Shown here one piece after another: positions 30,997-40,444 of a stretch of DNA of 64,000 bases. The position numbers and the translations under genes were made by a program. How positions within the stretch are numbered: position 1 is the first letter of the stretch; every line of letters begins with the position of its first letter. The stretch is from Martelella alba (GTDB lineage: Bacteria > Pseudomonadota > Gammaproteobacteria > Enterobacterales > Enterobacteriaceae). The notes below the pieces were generated by a model. The model was given only the letters and a program-made list of their open reading frames with translations. It was not told the DNA's origin and ran no database searches. The stretch is taken from contig NZ_SZPQ01000001.1 of assembly GCF_005217455.1 (NCBI RefSeq), forward strand, positions 124,001 through 188,000, read 5' to 3'.

Positions 30997-31214
30997 AGTT
31001 GGGCTCGCATCCGTTAAACGCTTCCGGCATTGGCCGCCGGGCACTCATTTGGGATTATGCCGCCGGCGCCCCAGACGCAAGACACCAAATGTGCCGTCGG
31101 AGGAAAAAGAACGGCGCTGATAAGGCGCGGCGGCGCGATTCATGACGAAAAACCGGCCATGGCGGCCGGTTGCGGATAACGCCGTAAACACGGCCCCTTC
31201 GCGTGGCGGGAACG

Positions 31215-32093
31215 TCAGTCCACCAGATTCAGGCCCGCCACCCGGCGCCAATAGCCGTTGCATTCGGCCTGGCGGGTCAACTGTCCGGGGTGCAAGCCTT
31301 CCTGATTGGCGCGAAAGCGCTCCAGCATGGTAAGGGTTTCACGGCTTTGCGGCGACAGACGCACCACATCCACCAGTCCTGTCATGGAGGGCAGTTCATT
31401 AATAAGATTATAGCAATAGCCGCTCTGCGTCTGGATCCCGTTTAGCACGAACACCGGCTGGTTTTCCTGGGACAGGACTTGCCGGCCTTGAGGATAACGG
31501 ATACAGCAGGTTTCGCATTCGTCTTTCGGACGGTTTTCGGAACGGGCGGTAAAGCAGCGGGCTGAATAGGCCAGCGGCAGGTGGCCATAACTGAACAGCT
31601 CCACCTCGAACTTGCCGCTTAGCCCCAGTTGCGCGCATTGGCTGAGTATGTTCGCCAGCCATTCCCGCGATAGCTCCACCGGCATGCACCAGCGGATCAT
31701 GCCTTGCCGGTGCAGAATGCGCAGCGCGTAGGCGTTGTAGCAGTTCAAGGCCGGTCCGGCGACAAACGGCAGGCCCCGTTCCGCCGCCAATTGCGCCACG
31801 CCCAGATCGTTGGCTTCCAACAGAACATCGCCGTTATCCAGGTATCGCTTGAGTTCGGTCAGTTCAGAAGGGGATTGGATCAGGGCAAGGGTCGAGATGA
31901 CCACCTGTTTGCCTGTTTGCGCCACGGCGGCGGCCAGTTCCAGCCAATCGGCGGTCTTCAACGCCCGGCGCTTGCTGCAAACGGTCTCGCCCAGATAGAT
32001 GATATCGGCGCTGCTCCCGGCGGCCATGCCATAGAACGCCTCGATTTCCGGTTTCGGCCAAAAATACAGCACCGGACCCAATGAGAATTTCAT
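31215..32093 (-). CDS. ubiV: Oxygen-independent ubiquinone hydroxylation protein UbiV
   Basis: UbiU and UbiV form a heterodimer of 4Fe-4S proteins of the U32 peptidase-like family that hydroxylates ubiquinone precursors without oxygen. In this 292-residue protein the cluster cysteines are visible as TVCSKRR near residue 39 and the group [19 protein letters not shown] near 179-197. It lies 12 bp downstream of ubiU on the same strand, a two-gene operon divergent from ubiT. Confidence 0.95.
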   Translation of the reverse strand: MKFSLGPVLYFWPKPEIEAFYGMAAGSSADIIYLGETVCSKRRALKTADWLELAAAVAQTGKQVVISTLALIQSPSELTELKRYLDNGDVLLEANDLGVAQLAAERGLPFVAGPALNCYNAYALRILHRQGMIRWCMPVELSREWLANILSQCAQLGLSGKFEVELFSYGHLPLAYSARCFTARSENRPKDECETCCIRYPQGRQVLSQENQPVFVLNGIQTQSGYCYNLINELPSMTGLVDVVRLSPQSRETLTMLERFRANQEGLHPGQLTRQAECNGYWRRVAGLNLVD

Positions 32094-32105
32094 CTCGAAC
32101 TCCTG

Positions 32106-33101
32106 TTACTGCCAGCGGCGGTGATAGGCGCCCAGGGTGGTCTGGGCCCCTTCGGATACGGCGCCCAGCGCCTCATTCCAGGCGCTTTGCGGTTGAAAGC
32201 CTTGCGGGTCGGCCAGACAACTGTCGATGGCCTGGCGCCAGACCCGGGTCACCTGGCTGACATAGGCAGGACTGCGCTGGCGCCCCTCGATTTTCACCGA
32301 GGCGATATTCGCGGCCATCAATTCCGGTAACAGCGATAGCGTATTAAGGCTGGTGGGCTCTTCCAGTGTGTGGTAACGCTGGCCGTCCACCAGGTAGCGG
32401 CCTTTGCACAACGTGGGATAGCCGGCGTTTTCCTCAGGCAGATAACAGTCGATGAGCACCTCGTTCAAGCGTGATTCCATGCCCCGCTCGGTCTGCTGCC
32501 AGCGGACGAAACGCGCCGGCGAGCAGGCGCCCACCGTATTTGGCGATTCCCCGGTCAGATAAGAGGAAAGGTAGCAGCGGCCTTCAGCCATGATACACAG
32601 GCTGCCAAAGGCGAACACTTCCAGTGGCACGGTGCTGACCGAGGCGAGTTGCTTGACCTGATGCATGGAAAGCACCCGCGGCAGAACCACTCTTGAAACC
32701 GCGAAATTGCGCTGATAGAAACGGATGGCGGCCTCGTTGGTCGCCGAAGCCTGTACCGAGACATGCCGCTCTATTTGCGGATAACGTTCCAGCGCATATT
32801 CCAGCATGGCCAAATCCGAGAGGATCAGCACGTCGACGCCGGCCTGCGCCGCGGTGTCCACCGCTCGTTGCCAGCGTGCATAGCTCTCGGGATGGGCGAA
32901 CGTGTTAATGGCCACATGCAGTTTGCGGCGGTGGCGGTGGACATAGTCCCGCGCTTCCTGTAGCCGCTTTTCGGTAAAGTTCAGACCGGCGAAATGGCGG
33001 GCGTTGGTGTCGTCTTTCAAACCGATGTACACCGCATCGGCGCCGTTTTCCACCGCCGCTTTGAGCGCCGGCAAATTTCCGGCGGGACAGAGCAATTCCA
33101 T
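32106..33101 (-). CDS. ubiU: Oxygen-independent ubiquinone hydroxylation protein UbiU
   Basis: This 331-residue U32-family protein is the partner of UbiV. It begins MELLCPAGNLPALKAAVENG and has the Fe-S ligands in FGSLCIMAEGRCYLSS, GACSPAR and TLCKGRY. Length and motifs match E. coli UbiU (YhbU). The 313-bp region to ubiT would be expected to carry anaerobic (FNR) control as in E. coli, but I did not find a convincing FNR box. Confidence 0.95.
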   Translation of the reverse strand: MELLCPAGNLPALKAAVENGADAVYIGLKDDTNARHFAGLNFTEKRLQEARDYVHRHRRKLHVAINTFAHPESYARWQRAVDTAAQAGVDVLILSDLAMLEYALERYPQIERHVSVQASATNEAAIRFYQRNFAVSRVVLPRVLSMHQVKQLASVSTVPLEVFAFGSLCIMAEGRCYLSSYLTGESPNTVGACSPARFVRWQQTERGMESRLNEVLIDCYLPEENAGYPTLCKGRYLVDGQRYHTLEEPTSLNTLSLLPELMAANIASVKIEGRQRSPAYVSQVTRVWRQAIDSCLADPQGFQPQSAWNEALGAVSEGAQTTLGAYHRRWQ

Positions 33102-33414
33102 ATGGCTCCCGATGGCTTAAGACGCCCTGGCCGACAGGGCGCGGGGCATAAAATGATCAAACGCCAACAGATTGTTTTATAGGCGATTGATCGCGACATA
33201 AAGGAATAATTTTAAATAAGAATGGCACGCGGTATTTTGATTTGAGGCAGCTTATGGCGTAATGGCAACAGTGAAAGCTCCAATGGGTGAATACCGGCGC
33301 GACGTGAGAGAGGTGGGAAGAAGCGCCTTTTATGTCGGAAATAATTGATATAGGCCCCTACCGGCTTTATTCACTGTGGCAGAATGATGAAAGAATTCTA
33401 GAGGAGCAGAAATC
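33102..33414. other. Intergenic control region between ubiU and ubiT
   Basis: This 313-bp divergent spacer holds a GCCCTGGCCGACAGGGC inverted repeat near 33123-33139 and AT-rich stretches at 33160-33240. A 28-codon open frame from an ATG at 33262 has no recognisable product. TTGAT half-sites occur, but no TTGATN4ATCAA palindrome was found. Confidence 0.5.
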
Positions 33415-33939
33415 GTGTTGGATATGCTACGAGCACATATTGTGCGCCGGGGACCGTCACTATTGCGCTTGCCGATTACACTGACGCCGTTCGCCTTGCA
33501 GCGCCGGGTAATTGAACACGTGCTGCGTTGGCAATTCCATGAGGCGCTGGAGGAAGGCGATCTGGACTTTTTGTCCGGCCGGTGGCTTAAGATCGAGGTC
33601 AACGATTTGGCGCTACGCTGGTACATGACCCTGGATGGGAACAGGTTGCGAGTCGAACGACAGGCGCGGGCCGACGTCAGTTTTAGCGGCGACGCCAATG
33701 ATCTGATTCTTATCATGGCGCGCAAGCAAGATCCCGACACCTTATTTTTCCAACGCCGACTACGCATAGAAGGAGACACCGAATTGGGTTTGTATGTCAA
33801 AAATCTGATGGATTCCATTGACGTGGCCAGTATGCCGAATCTACTGCGTATCGCTTTAATGCAAGTGGCTGAATTTATCGAAGCCGGAATGAAAGAGGGC
33901 GCGGACCTTGAGGGTACCCGCGTAACGCCGTCGTGCTAA
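33415..33939 (+). CDS. ubiT: Ubiquinone accessory factor UbiT (SCP2 domain)
   Basis: UbiT is the SCP2-domain lipid carrier needed with UbiUV for oxygen-independent ubiquinone synthesis. The 174-residue protein has ARADVSFSGDANDLILIMARKQDP and FFQRRLRIEGDTELGLYVKN, both characteristic of YhbT. It starts at a GTG with GAGGAG 8 bp upstream. Its stop overlaps the yhbS start. Confidence 0.94.
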   Translation: MLDMLRAHIVRRGPSLLRLPITLTPFALQRRVIEHVLRWQFHEALEEGDLDFLSGRWLKIEVNDLALRWYMTLDGNRLRVERQARADVSFSGDANDLILIMARKQDPDTLFFQRRLRIEGDTELGLYVKNLMDSIDVASMPNLLRIALMQVAEFIEAGMKEGADLEGTRVTPSC

Positions 33940-34442
33940 TCAGGGTGGAAATCCCGGTGGATGCGCCGGGTATCGATAGCCTGCTGCGGCGTGCTTTCCA
34001 GCGGGATGCCGAGGCGGAACTGGTGCATCGGTTGCGTGAGGACGGCTTGTTGACGCTGGGCATTGTCGCCACCGACAGTGAGGGCGGCGTCGTGGGTTAC
34101 GCCGCGTTCAGCCCGGTATGGATCGACGGCGAGGATTGCCAGTGGGTGGCGCTGGCGCCGCTGGCGGTGGATGACGGGCATCGCGGGCAGGGCATCGGCC
34201 GCAAATTGATTTATGAGGGGCTCGACGCGTTAAACGAGTTCGGCTACAGCGGCGTGGTGGTGGCCGGGGATGACGCTTATTTCTCGACGCTGGGTTTCGT
34301 CCCCGCCGAACAACAATGCCTGCACTGCCGCCACCCGCTGGCCGCCGCGGGATTGCAGATATTCACGCTGTCGGAAGAGGCGCCGGCGGACGTCAGTGGC
34401 CGGATTGATTTTGCCGAACCTTTCGATCAGGTGAATTTTTAA
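33933..34442 (+). CDS. yhbS: GNAT-family acetyltransferase YhbS
   Basis: The 169-residue protein is a GNAT acetyltransferase with acetyl-CoA loop [16 protein letters not shown] near residues 85-100. It begins at a GTG overlapping the ubiT stop and starts [20 protein letters not shown] like E. coli YhbS. Its substrate is not known from sequence. The 3' end overlaps the converging yhbQ frame by 50 bp. Confidence 0.92.
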   Translation: MLIRVEIPVDAPGIDSLLRRAFQRDAEAELVHRLREDGLLTLGIVATDSEGGVVGYAAFSPVWIDGEDCQWVALAPLAVDDGHRGQGIGRKLIYEGLDALNEFGYSGVVVAGDDAYFSTLGFVPAEQQCLHCRHPLAAAGLQIFTLSEEAPADVSGRIDFAEPFDQVNF

Positions 34443-34758
34443 GCGGGATGGCTTTAGCCGGACAGGGTTCGACGCGCAGCTTGGCCCAGATAGCCTCAAG
34501 GGATTGCGCGCCGCTGGCGATCAACTGTTCTTTTTGCCGGCGATTAAGTTGCTTGATGCGGTACTCCCACCGCAAGGCGGCGCGCCGATCGCCGGCCGGG
34601 CATTGGAAAACCAGCGTCAGCGGACCTTTGCCCCTCAGCGCCTTGGCGCCCGCGCCGCGCGCGTGCTGATCCAGACGCCGGCCCACATCGGTGGTGATAC
34701 CGGTGTAAAGGATGCCCTTGCCGGTACGGATCACATAAAGATGCCAGTTGGCGGTCAT
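34393..34758 (-). CDS. yhbQ: GIY-YIG family endonuclease YhbQ
   Basis: This 121-residue protein has the GIY-YIG core: [22 protein letters not shown] with the two Tyr-containing motifs and the catalytic arginine, [16 protein letters not shown], and the metal-binding Glu region [16 protein letters not shown]. Start at [12 protein letters not shown] after GGGGG; 17 further codons are open upstream. The C-terminus is about 20 residues longer than E. coli YhbQ (100 residues) and runs into the antisense of yhbS. Confidence 0.9.
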   Translation of the reverse strand: MTANWHLYVIRTGKGILYTGITTDVGRRLDQHARGAGAKALRGKGPLTLVFQCPAGDRRAALRWEYRIKQLNRRQKEQLIASGAQSLEAIWAKLRVEPCPAKAIPLKNSPDRKVRQNQSGH

Positions 34759-34925
34759 TCCCCCTTCCCCGCGCTCATGGCGAATGTTCCCAAGTGTAAC
34801 GCATATCATTGGCGGACGAGAGAGCCATTATGGCAACGTGCTGGTTTTTTCGGTGGCAGCCATGGACAAAATGTGATGGAGCGCTATATTCTGCAAAATA
34901 ACCATATAAATTACATGGAATAAAA

Positions 34926-35375
34926 GTGAACACTGACACAAATCTTAACGCCATCGTCGCGTATCTAAAAAAACAGCATGTTCTGACGCTGTGCGTGGGG
35001 AACGGGCAAACCCTCTGGTGCGCCAACTGCTTCTACGCGCTGGACGAAGCCACAATGTGCCTGTATATGCTCACTGATGGGAATACCCGCCACGGGGGAC
35101 TGCTGGCGGAGAATCACTCTGTGGCCGGCACGATAAACGATCAAACGGTAACGGTCAGCCGTATCAAGGGGATCCAGTATCGCGGCGATGTCCGCCGGCT
35201 GGAGGGGGACGAAGCGCAGTCCGCGCGCAAACTGTACACCGCGCGTTTCCCATTGGCGAAAATCGCCGGTACGCCCATCTGGCGCCTGCGGTTGGACGAA
35301 ATCAAGTTCACGAATAATACGCTAGGGTTTGGCACCAAGATAAGCTGGCTGCGACATCCGCCGCAGGCCGATTAA
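34926..35375 (+). CDS. yhbP: UPF0306 protein YhbP
   Basis: A 149-residue member of the pyridoxamine-phosphate-oxidase-like split-barrel superfamily, close to E. coli YhbP. It has VLTLCVGNGQTLWCANCFYALDE near the N-terminus (two nearby cysteines) and IWRLRLDEIKFTNNTLGFGTK at the C-terminus. It starts at a GTG. The cofactor and substrate are unknown. Confidence 0.9.
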   Translation: MNTDTNLNAIVAYLKKQHVLTLCVGNGQTLWCANCFYALDEATMCLYMLTDGNTRHGGLLAENHSVAGTINDQTVTVSRIKGIQYRGDVRRLEGDEAQSARKLYTARFPLAKIAGTPIWRLRLDEIKFTNNTLGFGTKISWLRHPPQAD

Positions 35376-35387
35376 AGCCGCGGCGGA

Positions 35388-35417
35388 CGGGCCGCAACCG
35401 CCGGCCCGGTTATTTTT
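35388..35417 (+). terminator. Terminator after yhbP
   Basis: CGGGCCG (35388-35394) and CGGCCCG (35402-35408) form a 7-bp stem followed by GTTATTTTTT. It overlaps the last codons of the converging yhbO. Confidence 0.75.
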
Positions 35418-35931
35418 TGTTAAGGATCCGCAACGACTCGCGATTAAAGGCGGGCAGGTCGTCCGGGGTTCGGCTGGTTACCAATGTATCGTTATCGATA
35501 ACCACTTCTTTATCGAAAAAATCGGCGCCGGCGTTGCGTAAATCCACCACTACCGGCTTAACCGTCGTCATTTTCTTGCCGCGCACCACATCGGCGCTGA
35601 TAAGCAACTGCGGCCCGTGGCAAATGGCGAATATCGGTTTACCGCTGGCGGCGAAGTCCCGGGTAAACGCAACGAACCGATCGTCTCCGCGCAGCGAATC
35701 CGGCGAATGGCCGCCCGGCAGCAGCAGAGCGTCGAATTCGTCCACCGTGACGTCGTCGATAGCCTTATCAATCGTCACTTTCGCTTCGCCGTGTTTGCCA
35801 ACAATGGTTTTGCCGGCTTTGTCGTCGATAGTGACGACGTGGTGGCCGGCCTGCTGATAGGTTTGCGTCGGGGAGGTGAATTCGGCATCCTCAAATTCAT
35901 CGGTAATTAATACAGCGATTCTTTTAGCCAT
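35410..35931 (-). CDS. yhbO: DJ-1/PfpI family protein YhbO (stress-protection deglycase)
   Basis: The 173-residue DJ-1/PfpI protein has the nucleophile elbow ICHGPQLLIS (catalytic Cys near residue 104) and a glutamate in ITDEFEDAEF near the N-terminus. E. coli YhbO protects against oxidative, thermal and glycation stress. Start at MAKRIAVLITDEFED with GGAGGA upstream; eleven upstream in-frame codons are disregarded. Confidence 0.94.
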   Translation of the reverse strand: MAKRIAVLITDEFEDAEFTSPTQTYQQAGHHVVTIDDKAGKTIVGKHGEAKVTIDKAIDDVTVDEFDALLLPGGHSPDSLRGDDRFVAFTRDFAASGKPIFAICHGPQLLISADVVRGKKMTTVKPVVVDLRNAGADFFDKEVVIDNDTLVTSRTPDDLPAFNRESLRILNKK

Positions 35932-36228
35932 GATGTCCTCCTTCTCAATGAGTATTGGACTCACCTAAGACTAGTGCCGAAACGGGTGAGGAGCAAATGG
36001 CTCCGTCAAACTTTGAGCAGCGTCTTCGTGGACCGCGCGCATTCACTCCCATCACGAAGCCGGTCACGTTTTTAGCGGCGAAGAACGCTGTCTCGTTTTG
36101 GTCAGTGTCGCGCCATTGACGGCCGGGATGAGTCGTCAATGCAGGCGTCTCGCCTTTGCCGCCGCGGTCCGGCGCATCGGATGTAAACCCGCGACGGGGC
36201 GGATTGAAAACGACCGGGGCGGGAATCG
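35932..36228. other. Intergenic region between yhbO and the diguanylate cyclase
   Basis: About 300 bp without a supported gene. A minus-strand open frame (35945-36139) has no family features. The segment just upstream of yhbO presumably holds its promoter, but no clear hexamers could be fixed. Confidence 0.4.
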
Positions 36229-37344
36229 TTATTTCTCTTGGCCCGCCGTTTGGGTCTGTGCCGGCGGAACCCTATATCGGTCATCATCCATCAAGGCAAT
36301 TTCAATGGAATTTCTGCCACGGCTTTTGGCCAAATAAAGGGCGGCGTCGGCGGCGCTTAGCGATGCCGGTATGTCATGATCCAACATCAGGGCGATACCG
36401 GCGCTAAGCGTAACCGTGGTCGATACCGCTTCATTGAACTTATGGGGAATTTTCAAATCCAGCACCGCCTGGCGGACGGCTTCCGCCGCGCCTACAGCGG
36501 CGTTTTTGTCGACATCGATCAGTAACACCAGGAATTCCTCGCCGCCGTAACGCACCACAATGTCCCGGGAGCGGACGGCGTCGCGGATGGCCGCCGCCAC
36601 GGCGACCAGCGCGCTATCGCCCATGGTATGGCCATAGTTATCGTTGTAGGCCTTGAAATGATCGATATCCAACAGCAGGATATAATGATTGGCGGCGCTA
36701 TTCACCGGCAGGTTCTCCAGCCTGTTATGCAGGCCCCGACGGTTATACAACCCGGTAAGCGGATCTATCATGCTGAGATCACTGAATTTCTCACGTTCCT
36801 CACTGAGCCTTTTCACCCATTCGGACGTCATGTCCTCGTTGTATTTCAGCAGACAGTGGCGCAAGGCGAAACCGATTGCCACCATGGCCGCGGTAAACAG
36901 CAAGGCGACTATATGGCTGAATTTATCCAACATCCCGGCGGCAAATGCTGCGGGCAGACAGTAAAGGTAAAAAGCAAATATGTTATCCGCCAGCGTTAAG
37001 ACGCCGATGAAAATAATCATCATCAGGCTATATAACAAAAAAGCGCCTTCTTGCGGTAGGTTATTATCAAATAGCAGATGGAGATGCCAGGACCATAACA
37101 GACCATTCAAAAGTGCAAAAAAATTCAATTGCTTCGCATAGCTTTTCAATTTTGAATAACAGGCCGCAAAACTTAGTCCACACATTATCACCATTATGAC
37201 GGATGGCAATGTGGCGGAAAAAGAATTATGGAGGGCATAAAAGATATAAAATAGCGAGAGCGAAAAATTCAGAAATAGAAACAATAGCAACGTCAGTCGA
37301 TGCTTGCTTTTACGTAATTCCTCATAACTGTAACGCGTTATCAT
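36229..37344 (-). CDS. Membrane-bound diguanylate cyclase (GGDEF domain)
   Basis: The 371-residue protein has about six membrane helices in residues 15-165 and a C-terminal GGDEF domain. The active loop reads YGGEEF, a catalytically competent variant, preceded by RSRD five residues upstream, the RxxD inhibitory site for c-di-GMP feedback. DPLTGLYNRR opens the domain and DIDHFKAYNDNYGH supplies the metal and base contacts. It is expected to make c-di-GMP at the inner membrane. Neighbouring genes on both sides face unrelated housekeeping units, so it is probably monocistronic. Confidence 0.92.
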   Translation of the reverse strand: MITRYSYEELRKSKHRLTLLLFLFLNFSLSLFYIFYALHNSFSATLPSVIMVIMCGLSFAACYSKLKSYAKQLNFFALLNGLLWSWHLHLLFDNNLPQEGAFLLYSLMMIIFIGVLTLADNIFAFYLYCLPAAFAAGMLDKFSHIVALLFTAAMVAIGFALRHCLLKYNEDMTSEWVKRLSEEREKFSDLSMIDPLTGLYNRRGLHNRLENLPVNSAANHYILLLDIDHFKAYNDNYGHTMGDSALVAVAAAIRDAVRSRDIVVRYGGEEFLVLLIDVDKNAAVGAAEAVRQAVLDLKIPHKFNEAVSTTVTLSAGIALMLDHDIPASLSAADAALYLAKSRGRNSIEIALMDDDRYRVPPAQTQTAGQEK

Positions 37345-37883
37345 GTCCTGACAGGTAAGCTCCAGCCGTTGTTAGACGATACATAAACAGACACCGCGAA
37401 CCAGGGGAAGAACGCGTATACTCGTCATACTGCGCATTGCCGGCATGCTCCGGCCTTTTCGGCCCGTCCCGGCGCGCGGCAGGCGACGATATTTCTCTCC
37501 GCTTCCGGCGGAGCCGTCCTGGCGCATCCCGGCGACATCACTGGTGTAAACCACGGTGTTAGCGTGAGAGGCATCGTGCCTTTCACTAAAGTACCGCCCA
37601 TTGGCGGGTTTAAACGATTCAGAAAAATGTGCCGCTCGCTTGCCGCGACCCGAAATCATTTCAGTGCAATTAAGCTGATATCGTTAATGGATAGGGCATG
37701 TTTGGGACGACGGGTTAATTTAACAGCTTTACGCCTTGCTGTCATCCGTCGCTATAAGATGGGGATATCACGGGGAATTATCCATAAGACATCCGCAATA
37801 ACCTTAATGGGATGATGGATTAAAGCGAAAACAAAGAAAATAAAGGAAGCGCCGGAACGGCCGATACCTCGCGATAAGATGAT
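37345..37883. other. Gene-free region between the diguanylate cyclase and the tRNA-Leu cluster
   Basis: About 540 bp with only short open frames, none with recognisable protein features. The part 37640-37860 is more AT-rich than its surroundings. No tRNA, terminator with T-run or repeat was recognised; it is the join between the yhb block and the leuQPV-rsmC block, which are far apart in E. coli. Confidence 0.5.
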
Positions 37884-37970
37884 TGGTGCGAAGAGAGGGA
37901 CTTGAACCCTCACGTCCGCAAGGACACTAACACCTGAAGCTAGCGCGTCTACCTATTCCGCCACCTTCGC
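37884..37970 (-). tRNA. tRNA-Leu (anticodon CAG), copy 1
   Basis: This 87-nt class II tRNA reads GCGAAGG at the acceptor and GCTTCAGGT around the anticodon (CAG), with a long variable arm and encoded CCA. It is the last of three tandem copies in the direction of transcription, equivalent to the E. coli leuQPV cluster next to rsmC. Confidence 0.96.
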
Positions 37971-38016
37971 GTACCACATCTTTGCCTGTCTGTTTTTGAC
38001 CCGCCACGGCACCTGC

Positions 38017-38103
38017 TGGTGCGAAGAGAGGGACTTGAACCCTCACGTCCGTAAGGACACTAACACCTGAAGCTAGCGCGTCTACCTATTCCGCCACCTT
38101 CGC
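38017..38103 (-). tRNA. tRNA-Leu (anticodon CAG), copy 2
   Basis: Same 87-nt sequence as copy 1 except for one base in the variable arm (GTCCTTACGGAC instead of GTCCTTGCGGAC). Middle gene of the tandem cluster; CCA is encoded. Confidence 0.96.
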
Positions 38104-38143
38104 TTGTTAGCCGGATACACCGACGGGTTGTGGCCGTGTGTGC

Positions 38144-38230
38144 TGGTACGAAGAGAGGGACTTGAACCCTCACGTCCGCAAGGACACTAACACCTGAAGC
38201 TAGCGCGTCTACCTATTCCGCCACCTTCGC
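38144..38230 (-). tRNA. tRNA-Leu (anticodon CAG), copy 3, with a G1-U72 acceptor pair
   Basis: First gene of the cluster by transcription. It matches copy 1 except that the acceptor 3' strand reads CTTCGTACCA instead of CTTCGCACCA, so pair 1-72 is G-U rather than G-C. Discriminator A73 and CCA are kept. Confidence 0.95.
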
Positions 38231-38269
38231 CTGACACCGCATGGTTCACGCCACGCGCCACGGAGGCGA

Positions 38270-38297
38270 ATTCTAGAGGTTTTACCGTCAAGGTCAA
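38270..38297 (-). promoter_or_regulatory. Promoter of the tRNA-Leu cluster
   Basis: On the minus strand TTGACC and TAGAAT are separated by 16 bp and lie about 40 bp before the first tRNA. The bases after the -10 are GC-rich (CGCCTCCG), as in stable-RNA promoters under stringent control. Confidence 0.82.
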
Positions 38298-38357
38298 TGA
38301 TTATTTAAGCTCCAGCGGCGCTTTAGCGCAAAAAAAACGCTATCCTTCCCGCCGGGT

Positions 38358-39404
38358 TTATTTCCCCGGCCGGTTTTTCCTGCGAGGGGGGGTGTTTATC
38401 GCCTGGTAAACCTTGAATCGGCCGGTCTGGGCCAGTACGGCATGGCTGCCGAACTCCGCGTCCAAGATGGCCGGATACGGTAAAAAGGCATTGGCGACGA
38501 TACGCAATTGCCCGCCGGGGCATAAGTGGGTCCGCGCGCCGCGGATCAGTTTCTCCGCTGTTTGCAAATCCGTTTGCCGGCCTTCGTGGAAAGGCGGATT
38601 GGAAATAATGACATCAAACAACCCCGGCAGATCGGAATAGGCATCGCTGGCGAGCACGGCGCCGTCCAGACCATTGGCCGCAAGGGTCGCGCGGCTGGCG
38701 GCCAGCGCGGGCGCATGCACGTCGCTGAGGGTCAGGTCGAGGCCGGGAAACCGTTTGGCCAGGATAGCCGCGAGCACGCCGGCGCCGCAACCGATATCCG
38801 CCAGCGCGCCGGCAACCGGTTCTGTAAAGGTGGATAACAGCAATTGACTGCCGTTATCCAGCGCGTCCCGGCTGAAGACGCCGGGGAGGGTCTCCACCGT
38901 TACGCCTTCCAATGTATAGCGGCCCCGGAAATCCTCACGTTCGAAGCGCGGGGCGGCGACTAATCTGCCATGATACAAACCGCAGCGCCGCGCGCCATCG
39001 ATTTTCGCCAATGGGCAGTATTCCGCCAGCAAAGCCTCCGCGCCTCTTACACCGCTACGGTTTTCACCCACGACGAAGACATCGGCGCCGGTGGGCAACA
39101 GCGACAGCAAATTGAATAACTGGAACCGGGCTTCCGGCTTGTTTTTCGGCCAATAGTAGACCAGTGTGTCATTCGGCTGGACGAATTCCGGTTCGGCAAT
39201 GAGTCCGAAGCGAACATTTTCCCCGCCCATTTGGGCTTGCAACGCCCGATAGCGGTGATACCAGGCAGTGTGCGCCCGCGCGCGCCCGGCGGCGGTTTCC
39301 GCCGGCAACGCATCCTGGATATCGCCGGCGAACAGTACCTGTTTACCGGTAAAGATGTCTTCGTGGCGAAGCAACACTTCGCTGGCCGGGGTAAATACTG
39401 ACAT
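38358..39404 (-). CDS. rsmC: 16S rRNA m2G1207 methyltransferase RsmC
   Basis: RsmC methylates G1207 of 16S rRNA. The 348-residue protein has two tandem methyltransferase-like halves; the C-terminal one carries SAM motif [13 protein letters not shown] and the catalytic [10 protein letters not shown]. Start at [16 protein letters not shown], as in E. coli, with GAGGAG 10 bp upstream; the frame stays open for a further 133 codons that antisense the holD region and are not coding. It is divergent from holD, as in E. coli. Confidence 0.95.
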   Translation of the reverse strand: MSVFTPASEVLLRHEDIFTGKQVLFAGDIQDALPAETAAGRARAHTAWYHRYRALQAQMGGENVRFGLIAEPEFVQPNDTLVYYWPKNKPEARFQLFNLLSLLPTGADVFVVGENRSGVRGAEALLAEYCPLAKIDGARRCGLYHGRLVAAPRFEREDFRGRYTLEGVTVETLPGVFSRDALDNGSQLLLSTFTEPVAGALADIGCGAGVLAAILAKRFPGLDLTLSDVHAPALAASRATLAANGLDGAVLASDAYSDLPGLFDVIISNPPFHEGRQTDLQTAEKLIRGARTHLCPGGQLRIVANAFLPYPAILDAEFGSHAVLAQTGRFKVYQAINTPPRRKNRPGK

Positions 39405-39512
39405 GACACAAAGGCTCCTCATTAAGACGAGCGGGGAGTATAGTGCTTTATTGCCCGGGGTTCGATGGGTTTGATAGCATGAAAGCGATAATTTACCCGG
39501 CGGACGGTAAAC

Positions 39513-39926
39513 ATGACTGCAAGACGCGACTGGCTGTTGCAACAACTGGGCATCACCCAATGGACGCTGCGCCGCCCGGCGGCGCTCTCGGGAGAAGCGG
39601 CGGTGGCTTTGCCCCCCGGCGTCCGTTTGCTGATGGTAGCGGACGCGCCGCCGCCGGCCGACCACCCATTGGTCAAGGACGTGGCGCGCGGCCTGGGCTT
39701 GGCGCCGTCGCAACTGTATGGCGTGACGCCGGAACAGGTTCAGATGTTGCCGGGCGGCATCCCCTGCCAGGCCTGGTATCTTGGTTTGGGTCCGGTGGAC
39801 CATCCCAACGGCCGTTATCTGACCAGCCCGCCTTTGGCGGCGCTGAGGGAAAATGCCGCGGCTAAACGCGATTTATGGCAACAAATTTGTCGTTATGAAC
39901 AAGATTTCTTACCTGAACACCGCTGA
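39513..39926 (+). CDS. holD: DNA polymerase III psi subunit
   Basis: HolD (psi) links the clamp loader to chi and to SSB. The 137-residue protein has [22 protein letters not shown] at the N-terminus, the chi-binding segment, and [19 protein letters not shown] at the C-terminus. It overlaps rimI by 32 bp, the E. coli arrangement. Confidence 0.93.
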   Translation: MTARRDWLLQQLGITQWTLRRPAALSGEAAVALPPGVRLLMVADAPPPADHPLVKDVARGLGLAPSQLYGVTPEQVQMLPGGIPCQAWYLGLGPVDHPNGRYLTSPPLAALRENAAAKRDLWQQICRYEQDFLPEHR

Positions 39927-40338
39927 TATGCGGGCGGCCTGGCATATTGAACAGGCCAGCCATGCTTTTCCCTGGTCGGCCAAGACGTTTGCGGATAACC
40001 AGGGCGAACGCTACCTGAACCTGAAACTGGCCGTCGACGGCACACTGGCGGCGTTTGCCATTACCCAGACCGTGCTTGACGAGGCGACGCTGTTCAACAT
40101 CGCCGTGCACCCCGATTTCCAGCGGCGCGGCCTGGGGCGGGCGCTGCTTGAGCACCTGATTGGCGAGCTGGAGCAACGCGACATACTGACGCTGTGGCTG
40201 GAAGTCCGCCAGTCCAATATCGCGGCCATCGCATTGTACCGGTCGCTGGGATTCAACGATGTCACGGTGCGCCGCGACTATTATCCGGCCGCCGTGGGCC
40301 GGGAAGACGCCATCGTCATGGCCCTGCCGTTGGGATAG
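39895..40338 (+). CDS. rimI: Ribosomal protein S18-alanine N-acetyltransferase
   Basis: RimI acetylates the N-terminal alanine of S18. The 147-residue GNAT protein has IAVHPDFQRRGLGRALLEHL (acetyl-CoA loop) near residues 64-83, WLEVRQSNIAAIALYRSLGF and RRDYYP. Start at [12 protein letters not shown] inside holD, giving the E. coli length; the ATG 14 codons earlier lies deeper in holD. Confidence 0.94.
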   Translation: MNKISYLNTADMRAAWHIEQASHAFPWSAKTFADNQGERYLNLKLAVDGTLAAFAITQTVLDEATLFNIAVHPDFQRRGLGRALLEHLIGELEQRDILTLWLEVRQSNIAAIALYRSLGFNDVTVRRDYYPAAVGREDAIVMALPLG

Positions 40339-40444
40339 GCGGCTTCGGCATGCTGTCAATACCCGCCCACTCCATGTAGAATCTGGCGTAGGCGAATTTT
40401 AGCCGGATTTGGTCTTGAACGATGTACCCAGCGAGAAACAAGAG

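Noticed and set aside
33262-33348. 28-codon frame in the ubiU-ubiT spacer
   Set aside because: No homology recognised, weak ribosome-binding site and no coupling to ubiT.
33102-33414. FNR box for ubiU/ubiT
   Set aside because: Several TTGAT half-sites were seen, but no acceptable palindrome with a 4-bp spacer.
37884-38230. CRISPR-like repeat array
   Set aside because: The three similar units are tRNA-Leu genes. No CRISPR array or cas gene was seen anywhere in the window.
38405-39803. 481-codon version of rsmC
   Set aside because: The first 133 codons run antisense to holD and do not resemble RsmC; the conserved start is MSVFTPASE.
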